Shown piece by piece: positions 56,451 through 64,000 of a stretch of 64,000 nt of DNA. This stretch comes from Heterohyrax brucei (taxonomy: Eukaryota > Chordata > Mammalia > Hyracoidea > Procaviidae), in contig CM053162.1 in assembly GCA_028571685.1 (NCBI GenBank), positions 45,976,851 through 46,040,850 on the forward strand. Reading direction: 5' to 3'. How positions within the stretch are numbered: the first letter of the stretch is position 1; every line of letters starts with the position of its first letter. Made by a program: the position numbers and the translations under genes. Below the pieces are notes generated by a model, which had not been told where the DNA came from, did no database searches, and saw only the letters and a list, made by a program, of their open reading frames with translations.

Positions 56451-58719
56451 TTCTGACATACTGGATCAGTCATTCCTCTCTTGGGGGGCAATAGCAAACA
56501 GGTGGGGAGAGAAGATGGAGTTCCTTTGTCCACAATATCTCAAGGAGGGAGGATAGTGGGAGTTCTGCAAAAAAAGCCTTGGGAAAGCTGTTTATAGGGG
56601 AGGGAGAGTGAAAGTGTTTCCCCTACTTAAACAAGTTGGCTCTCAAATGTCTTTGAGTTTACCTGTCGGATGAGTCTAATTGGTAGCATCTACATAGACT
56701 CGACGGCACTTGGCTGGCACATAGGTATTAGAGAATTACTTTCCAAATATGAAGATTTTGGTTCCAGTATTTGGTAACCCTGGACCACATCCTCCAGGAG
56801 AGAATATGCAAAGTTTTGAGTAATAGATGCAAAGATGATAAATCCTCATGCAGCAGAATCATTGCCACAGATGTTTTCTTCCTTCTTGTGTCCACGTCTT
56901 GGGTAATTCACAGGCAGACCTGCCTTGACATTTGCAGAGCCTGAGATAAAAACCGAAATGGAGTTTAAATATCCAAGTAGTATAAATCAAGCTAACAAAG
57001 GGTAAACTGTCTTTTGTTCTTTGAGCCCTACACTAAACACTAAAAAAAGCAAGACAATGTTGCTCAGCCTGACTGCAAAACAGGACTTTTGTTGTGCAAT
57101 AATCTATCCTATTCATGCATTCAGAGGGGAAAGCCTAGACAAGCTAAATATTTGTCTTGTTCTCTTACCTACATGCTTTAGCAGCTCAGATACTACCCAC
57201 CCCCCTGGAATAGTTTCCGTCTCCAAAGTCAGCAACAGCACGACCCACCATCTGGAATGACATTTGAATGTAAGGCAAGAGATGACAGGAAATGCTTCCC
57301 TGGGGCCTGAGCAGAGTTAAGTCATGAAGGCAGAGTTTAGGGTTAGGATCTCACTGTGCTGAGCTGAACACTGGATCCAGGCCAACAAAGCCATGCCTGG
57401 CTTCTTTAATGTTTTTGCTTCTTAATGCTTGTGATGTGAGGAGACCTCTGCAGCGTGTCCCTCTTGCTGGGTCTGAAAGCAGCTTGTCTTGAAGACTCTT
57501 CTGGGAAGCTGTTGAAGTTTTCTTGCCATTGTCCCTGCTGCCACCCCTCCTGTGCTGTCTGGGGGCATCATCTGCTGCTCTCTCTGAGAGTTTTCTTTCC
57601 AATGAAGTCTTTCATCAGCATCCTGAATCAATGAAGTTACATTGTCTGTTTCCTAATAGCGCCCTCTCAGGGGAACTTGGGACAGAAGTGCCAGAGCTGC
57701 CTCCAAACACATTTGGGTAGTATTATCCTCTATATTATCCAAAAACATTCTTCCATACTAGCGGTCAGCTGGGGGTCCTGGCAGAATTCAGGCGACCCTC
57801 ACCCCTTCCCCAGTGCTTCTTTAGTTCCGAAGATCTCCCTTCTGTTTTTTCCTTGGGGATTACCAAGCCCTCTTACAAATAAAGAGAACCCCTACTAAAC
57901 ACATTAGTGACCAAACCCCAGTAGAGCCTGCAGATGACAGCACTTGGCTAACTCCCTAATCCCCATTGCCACAGTGTGTGCTCAGCTGTGCTTTCTGACA
58001 AGGACCAGACAACAGGTACAACTGCCTCATACAGCTATCCCATACTGCTAACAATAAACAAAAAACAATAAACTGAAGGAGAGGAGATGTTTGTCTTTCT
58101 ATTCCCGGTGACTGGAGAGCATGGGACCGATTTACCCAATAGCTCTGCTGAATCCTTAACACAAATGGTTAAACTGGGGGATGGGGGCTGACACACTCAG
58201 CTCTGATTTTTACATTGTTTACAATTATGATTTCAGCTCTCAAAAGACTACTCCTACCTACTCTGTGTCTGGGCATGTGCAGTTAAACAGGACCTGCAGC
58301 CTAAAATCCTTACCACGATTACTCAAAGGCTAGCAAAAGACCTGGGGACACCACGGCAAAGAAGATGATGCCCTTATCCATTGCTGTGGTGAGATGAGGT
58401 AGAGGGGTGATCTGAAGGGATGTTTTATAAAACCTAATACTATTAGTCTGAAAAGGGTGGTCCTTGAGTATGCCGAAAAGAAAGCCAATAGTAGTTTTTG
58501 AGGAAACCCATCTCAAAGACCGGGGAGATGAGGCTACCTATTTTTGAAGACAGTTTTGATTGGTTAGCAGCTGGACTCTTAACCACCATGGCGCTGAGGA
58601 TCCTTGTATGTAATTCATTAGAAAAATTCAGCAAGAACTAGGATCATGTTAGAATTGCTTTCATTTTTTCCCATCCCTTCATTTGTTAGTAGATTTTGCT
58701 TTTAATATAATAACCGGAC
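56451..58719. other. Mostly unrecognised; AfroSINE scraps
   Basis: AfroSINE scraps at 56,690-56,712 ('catagactcgacggca') and, in reverse, 58,558-58,596 ('ggttagcagctggactctta'). Overlapping frames at 57,351-57,631 have no domain. No other repeat or exon recognised. Confidence 0.4.
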
Positions 58720-58950
58720 ATGTGCTATGTTCCGCACACTATACTAGGTCATCTCCCAAGCTAACGTCTGGTTTATTCTTCATCAAAAAACTTCTCCAAG
58801 ACTGACATCTTTTGTGTTCATTTTACAGATGACAGAGCTGAGGGGTAAGTAATTTATCAGAGAGCACAAGATTAGTCAAGCTCTGCTGGAATCTGAGCGC
58901 TACCCACCATCTGTTTGATTGTAGGGCTCTGTCCACTAGGTCACCCTGCC
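58720..58950 (+). mobile_element. MIR
   Basis: 'gttcattttacagatgacag', 'agctgaggggtaagtaattt' and 'gctctgtccactaggtcacc' follow MIR to its 3' end. Confidence 0.8.
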
Positions 58951-59519
58951 CTCTCCGACCTTAGCCAGTACAAGAGTGCCCACTGCATGGTGCAGACAAA
59001 AATGCTAAGGGAGTTCAGGCCTGGGGTGGACAAAGGAAGCCTGAAGTTAGTCAGAGAAGAGCTTGAACAGACGGAAATTAACTGAAGGATGGTCCTGAGG
59101 TTAGATGTCTCAGCTACGGCCGGATTTAAGTGCAGAAAAACATCTACTTCTCAGGCTAGACAACCAGAAAATTCAGCCTGGACAGAAGCTGCTTCTGGTT
59201 TAAAAACACAATTTAGTAATCCTTAACAGGTCTTCCTTTTTTCTGGCTGATGTTGACATTTGCATCTGAGGCAAAAATCTGGAAGGAATGTGATGCCACT
59301 GAGAAGCGGGAGCTGTTTTAATACGAGTCCACCCTCTTCTGGCCCAAGTCAGAAGCTTTGCTACAATACTCCAGACCCCCAAGTTTGTTTATTCGTTGCC
59401 CACTCTTGATCCCCACTCCCCTCAACCATCTGGAAAGAGCTGACCATACTGAAGTTCTCTGCATGATGACACCCATGACTCACTGCAGCTGAACAGAATA
59501 CACCAAACTCAGGGCTGGC

Positions 59520-59830
59520 AAATCATGGTGACACCATGTGTTAGAGAATACAACTGCTCCATGTGGTTTCCTTGGCTCTGATCTTTGTAGACTCAGAGAT
59601 CCTGTAGCACAGACTAGAATGGCCCCAAAGAGTTTCTAAGCAGTGCCTGGTGGATTTGTACTGGCTAACAAGCATAGAACTCAACCACTATGCCACCAGG
59701 GTTTCCATGGTCAGAATCGACTTGACAGCAGTAGGTTTGTTTTGTTTCTTAGTAACCTTTGTACAAGCAGATCACCAGGTCTTTCTTCCACAGGATCCCT
59801 GGGAGGGTTCCAGCTACTAAGCCTTAGGTT
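59520..59830 (-). mobile_element. Cluster of nested AfroSINEs
   Basis: Outer minus copy (long subtype): 59,520-59,592 ('aatcatggtgacaccatgtg') resumes at 59,752-59,830 ('agatcaccaggtctttcttc', 'ggatccctgggagggttcc'). Inside it a second minus copy, 59,593-59,706 ('ttctaagcagtgcctggtgg', 'ccaccagggtttcc'), and a plus tail, 59,707-59,746 ('tggtcagaatcgacttgaca'). The stretch 58,951-59,519 before it is unrecognised. Confidence 0.75.
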
Positions 59831-60205
59831 CCCAGTTGAGGGCAAACTGTTTACATCATCCAAGGACTTGTTATACCACAGGAAGCGATTCTCGAAAATT
59901 ACTCATTCCACGATCTCTGATAATGTGGACTTCCGTGAGTGAGCATTTGCATTTCCTCTTCTGTCAATCTTGGGGTGCAGATGGAGGAGACAGTGGAACT
60001 GCCTTTGAGACAAGAAGCAGGACATCGAGCCTGGCTCCAGCCAGGGCCCCACGCTCTGGGCTAGGTCTGCACACATGGCTCTGTAGAATTGGAATGGTTG
60101 ATATTTTCACTGAGGGTTTATGTGTTTACTTTTTTAATGTTTCTTTAGGTAGCTTCCAGGTTTTGTATTTCTCTGCTTCTTTATATTGCTTGACTTGCAT
60201 TGTGA
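59831..60205. other. No recognised feature
   Basis: No gene or repeat recognised. Confidence 0.35.
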
Positions 60206-60704
60206 AAATCTTCTGCAAAGGACCTCTTTAAAGTACTAAAAAATAAGGACGACATCTTGAAGACTAAAGTGTGCCTGACCCAAGGAATGGTATTTTCAGT
60301 AACATCATATTCATGTAAAAACTGGACAATGAATAAGGAGGACAAAAGAACAATGAATGCCTTTGAACTGTGGTGCTGGAGAAGAGTATTAAACGTATCA
60401 TGGACTGCCAAAGAACAAACAGATCTGTTCTAGAAGAAATACTACCATAGCTCTCCTGGGAAGCAAAGATGGCAAGACTGCATCTCATATACTTTGGATA
60501 TGTTGTCAGGAGAGATCAGTCCCCGGAGAAGGACATCATGCTTGGTAGAGTGGAGGGTCAGCGAAAAAGAGGAAGACCCTCAGTGAGATGGATTGACACA
60601 GTGACTGCAATAATGGGCTTAAGCATCAAAAAGGATTGTGGGCATGGCACAAGACTGGACAGTGTTTTGTTCTGTTGTACACTCGATGGAACCTAACAAT
60701 AACA
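60206..60704 (+). mobile_element. RTE (BovB-type) LINE 3' end
   Basis: Best RTE copy here. Encodes FELWCWRRVLNVSWTAKEQT, LIYFGYVVRRDQSPEKDIML, and GRVEGQRKRGRPSVRWIDTV in frame segments, the region after the reverse transcriptase known from BovB/RTE polyproteins. A frameshift and stops break it. Ends 'actcgatggaacctaacaat' plus 'aacag'. Its 5' end coincides closely with that of 30,691. Confidence 0.9.
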
Positions 60705-60726
60705 GTCTTCCTGAAGGGCAAATGTA

Positions 60727-60960
60727 TAATGCGGTAGTGAAGAGCAATGATGTTATGGGTCAGTGGGTCAGTGGGTCACTGGTCAGTGGGTCAGCTCTGT
60801 CACTGTTTTAAGTGTATGACCTTGGGCAAGTCATTTAATTCTGGAGTGGAAAACAGGGAAGCAATTTGTCCTTCCCAGGATTGCAGAGAGGTTGAAACAT
60901 AAAAGGACATTAAAGCACTTAGCAAAATGTTTGCTACACTGTAAATGCTTAAGAAGGAAT
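60727..60960 (+). mobile_element. MIR with internal GGGTCAGT minisatellite
   Basis: 'tgaccttgggcaagtcattt', 'aaacataaaaggacattaaa' and 'gcacttagcaaaatgtttgc' are MIR. At 60,757-60,794 'gggtcagt' is repeated about four times with one imperfect unit. Confidence 0.75.
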
Positions 60961-61395
60961 AACTCTGACTGTTATTACTGACTTTGTCCTTCATGCTTCT
61001 AGCTCCCTCATGGAAGGGTCATGACTGTCTTTTTCTTTGGCAGACACCTGACAAGATTACAATGGTATCTGCCTCAACACCAATATTTCCCAATCACGTA
61101 TGCAGACCATGGAAGCGCAGAGTTAACTGACTGTGGTTTATTCTCCCTGCTCTGGTTCTAGGTGGTTTCTCCCTCTCCCCGCTCCCATCTCCATCTTCTC
61201 CATGCCTTACCTTTACTAGCAGAATTGGGGTCGAAAGTGTAGACTTGTTGCTCCCAGTTTTCAGTGTGACTTTAGTCCAAAACATTTTTTTAAAAACAAA
61301 AAAACCACTTTTCTATGTAATTCCCTAACAATAGCTTGCTTCAGTTAAAAACAAAGCAACTATTACTGGGGAGAAAATACATGTTTAGAGACTAA
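60961..61395. other. No recognised feature
   Basis: No gene or repeat recognised. Confidence 0.35.
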
Positions 61396-61416
61396 GTTTT
61401 TCTGTATTTTTTTCTT

Positions 61417-61438
61417 TGTGTGTGCGTGTGTGTGTGTA
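61417..61438. repeat. (TG)n short tract
   Basis: TG repeats with one interruption, near the 3' end of the L1. Confidence 0.85.
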
Positions 61439-61467
61439 TATGTGATTGAATGAAAATATGCAATCCA

Positions 61468-61640
61468 AGGAAACCCTGGTGGTGTAGTGGATTAATTGCT
61501 GCATCTGCTAACCAAACGGTCAGCAGTTCAAATCTACCAGGTGCTTGGTGGAAACTATGGGGGCAGTTCTACCCTGACCTATAGGTTGCTCTGAGTTGGA
61601 ATTAACTTGATGGCGGTGGTTTAGTTTTGGTTTTATACAA
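61468..61640 (+). mobile_element. AfroSINE inside the L1 3' UTR
   Basis: 'ggaaaccctggtggtgtagt', 'acggtcagcagttcaaatct' and 'gttgctctgagttggaatta'. Complete; it separates two L1 segments that are contiguous at 5,085-5,110. Confidence 0.94.
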
Positions 61641-63685
61641 CCCAGATCAACTTTGCATGCCCACCTAGCTACAGTTCCTCTGCTCTCCCTGCCCCATGAC
61701 AGCACATTCCTTTTCATTTTAAACTTGTATCCTCTTAACAAGCTCCTACACCTTCCTCTCCACCCTCTTCTCTCCCATCCAGAAACAGACTAGTAGGACA
61801 GCCTCCTATAAATGCATAGAACCATAAAGTATACCCACTATATGGTCATATTGTGTCCCTGAGTCTAGTCCACGTTTGTTTGAAGAGTTGACCTCAGTAG
61901 CGTTTCCTAGACAGAGGCAGCAGTGGATCTCAGGGCCATGCTCCCAGGGGATCCCCCAGGCCATCGGACCATCAGTTGTGGGCTTTTAGTATAAGAGTTC
62001 TTAAGTTGCATCCCTCTTTTGCTCATGTTGCCACAGGGACTCAACATTGTGTGTCTTGTCATGACTGTCTTTGGTGTTAACCATGCACCATCTGTTTCTT
62101 CCTGTCACGTGTTGATACAGTCTCCCATTTACATGGGTCTTTACATCTCCTGGGCACTTTTATCCTCATGGCTTTGGTATTCCCTGTGATCATCGATTCC
62201 AGCCGAATTGGGACAATTTGGTGTACCTCAGATGGCAGCTTGCTAGCTTTTAAGACCCCAGATGCCACTCACCAATATGTGTTGTGGGAGACTCTCTTAG
62301 CAATAGGCTAATTATACGAATTGACCACAATGTCCGCTAGAGCACGGTGCCCAGGCCTCACCCCTGTTACTCTATCCTTGCAATCCTGAGTTGAGATTAG
62401 AAGAGCTTTCAGTTCATGGTGAAGCCCAGTTAAGTAGATTTACATTCTTCTGTCAGCTGTCACTGCTTTCACCTAACCAAATTTCTGTTAACTATCTAAT
62501 CTACAGGCAACCCTCACCTACCCTCCCCACCCTTGTAGCCATCAAAGAGTCTCTTCTTCTCTACATAAGTCTGTTTTTATGTCCTTATAACGGGGGTCTC
62601 ATACAATATTTGTTCTTTTGCCACTGACTGACTTCACTGACCATAATGTCTTCCAGTTGAAACCAGATTATATATTTCCTAAAATCATCATTGTTTTTTA
62701 TCATTGCATAGTGTTCCATGGAGTATATGTACCATAGTTCGTTTATTCATTCATCTGCTGATGGGCGTCCAGGTGGACTGTGCTGTAGAAAACATTCGTG
62801 TGTGCATTTCTGTTTGTGTGACAACCTTTGTTTCCGCAGAATAAATTCTGAACGGTGGGGTTACTGGATCAAATGGTATATCTATTTCCAGCTTTTTAAG
62901 GAAGCGCCAGATTGCTTTCCAAAGACGTCGTACCATTTGGCAATCCTACCAGCAGAGGAGTTCTGTAGGGGAGTTCTGATCTCTTCACAGTCTCTCCAGC
63001 ATGTGATGTTTCATGTTTTTTGGATCATGGCCAACTTTGTTAGGGTGAGAAGGTATCTCATCGTAGTTTAGATTTGGATTTCTCTGATAGCTACTTCACG
63101 TGTCTTTTGGCTTTCTGGATGTCCTCTCTAGTGAAGTGTCTACTCATCTCCTTTGCCCATCACTTAATCTGGCTATTTACCTTCTTCTTGTTGATATTTT
63201 ACAGTATCTTGTAGATTATGGAGATCAGATGTCGATCTGACATGTAGTTGCCAAATATTTTTTCCCACTCTATAGGTGATCTTTTAACTCTTTTGATAAA
63301 GTCTTCAGATGAGTAGAAGTGTTTGAGTCTTAGTAGTTCCCATTCATCTAATTTCTCTTCTGTTGATCATGCTTTGTTTGTCAGATTTTGAAGTCTGTCT
63401 AAGCTGTGTACTAGAACTTCCGTCATTGATCCTATTTTTTCTTGCATGATCTTTATCATTTTAGATTTGATATTTAGGTCTTTGATCCATTTTGAGTTAG
63501 TCTTTGTGTAAGGTGTGAGATATGGGTCTTCTTTCGGGTTTTTTGCAGATGGACATCCAATTTTGTCAACACTATTTGTTAAAGAGAACTTTTAACTCAG
63601 TTTGCAATCTTTGAGACTTTGTCGAATATTAACTGTTCATAAGAAGATGGTGGCATCTCTGGGGTCTTAACTCTGTTTCATTGGT

Positions 63686-63913
63686 CTACATGTCTGTTTT
63701 TGTACCAGTATCAGGCTGTTTTGACTGCTGTGTGGTGTAATAGGTTTTAAGGTCAGGTAGTGTGAGGCCTCTCACTGTGTTTCTCTTCTTCAGTAGTGTT
63801 TTACTTACCCAGGGCTTCTTTCCTTTCCAAACAAAGTTGATTATTTGTTTCTCTGTCTCATTCAAAAATGACACTGGAATTTGTATTTGGATTGCATTGT
63901 ATATGTAGATCAC
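63686..63913 (-). pseudogene. L1 ORF2 C-terminal segment
   Basis: ORF2p is the endonuclease/reverse transcriptase of L1. This 75-codon minus frame carries the region downstream of the RT domain: NETEKQIINFVWKGKKPWVS, then LLKKRNTVRGLTLPDLKTYY. These match the FIWNxKxPRIAK...GGxxLPDxKxYY block of the family. Stops on both sides break the larger frame, so the copy is inactive. Confidence 0.88.
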
Positions 63914-64000
63914 TTTGGGTCAAATAGACATTTTCACAGTGTTAATAGTCTTCCTATCCATGAGCAGACTAGGTTTCTCCATTTATGTAGTTTCTTTTGG

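Larger units (their letters stand above)
61396..64000 (-). mobile_element. L1 element, 3' UTR and ORF2 C-terminal part, cut by window edge
   Basis: Minus-oriented. The 3' end lies at the T- and TG-rich tract near 61,400-61,440. The 3' UTR (61,640-62,070) matches 5,080-5,530 and, inverted, 11,615-11,990. From 62,640 leftwards in the element comes ORF2: 'ggcaatcctaccagcagagg', 'tctccagcatgtgatg' and 'tgtcaacactatttgttaaa' are familiar antisense ORF2 landmarks. At least 2.4 kb of element is present and it continues beyond the window. Confidence 0.9.

Noticed and set aside
62640..63913. Intact L1 reverse transcriptase gene
   Set aside because: Multiple stops in all minus frames; only short segments of ORF2 are open and the 5' part is outside the window.
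1..64000. CRISPR array, operons, Shine-Dalgarno sites, bacterial mobile elements
   Set aside because: No evenly spaced identical repeats and no bacterial gene organisation. All repeats are of mammalian interspersed type.

Overview
The window is vertebrate nuclear DNA, and its repeats point to an afrotherian mammal such as elephant, hyrax or sirenian. The main evidence is more than twenty copies, on both strands, of a roughly 160 bp tRNA-derived SINE with the AfroSINE body (the run 'gctaaccaaaagg', then a B box, then 'cttggaaactctatggggcag' and 'actatgagtcggaat'). Also present are RTE (BovB-type) LINE 3' ends, L1 elements, a lineage-specific MaLR-like solo LTR family, mariner-derived elements, and old MIR, L2, HAL1 and hAT remnants. 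Family names rest on recognition without a database search. The species is not determined.

No confident protein-coding gene was found. Every long open frame either lies in a mobile element or has no recognisable family. Three segments look like possible exons and are kept at low confidence: 44,670-44,866 (+) with both splice sites, about 18,320-18,534 (-), and a possible terminal exon at 52,689-52,885 (+) with a polyadenylation signal. The one promoter-like spot is a small CpG cluster at 39,745-39,965, with a CTCF-like motif, GC boxes and paired E-boxes.

Layout. 1-6 kb: L1 3' UTR pieces and a three-layer nest (L1 3' UTR, then a mariner inside it, then a younger L1 inside that). 6-14 kb: a tRNA-Gly-headed SINE, solo LTRs, AfroSINEs, an internally deleted RTE copy, a truncated L1 with exact target-site duplication, and a foldback mariner. 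14-21 kb: mostly unique, with MIRs and the 18.3 kb coding-like stretch. 21-28 kb: L1 ORF2 remnant, LTRs, truncated mariner, and a minus-strand L1/HAL1 carrying the ORF1 C-terminal domain. 28-36 kb: RTE pieces and SINEs, including a SINE nested in a SINE. 36-44 kb: L1 fragment, solo LTRs, the CpG cluster, and an old LTR holding a younger one. 44-54 kb: candidate exon, two mariner foldbacks, local duplications near 50-52 kb, and tandem RTE pieces. 54-55 kb: a broken Tc1/mariner-superfamily transposase unlike the common mammalian ones. 55-64 kb: SINEs, MIRs, an RTE 3' end, and a minus-strand L1 running off the right edge.

The elements appear functionally linked. AfroSINE tails resemble the RTE 3' terminus, and at least three internally deleted RTE derivatives share one deletion junction. 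One further derivative carries a tRNA-Gly promoter head. This suggests a family of parasites of the RTE machinery.
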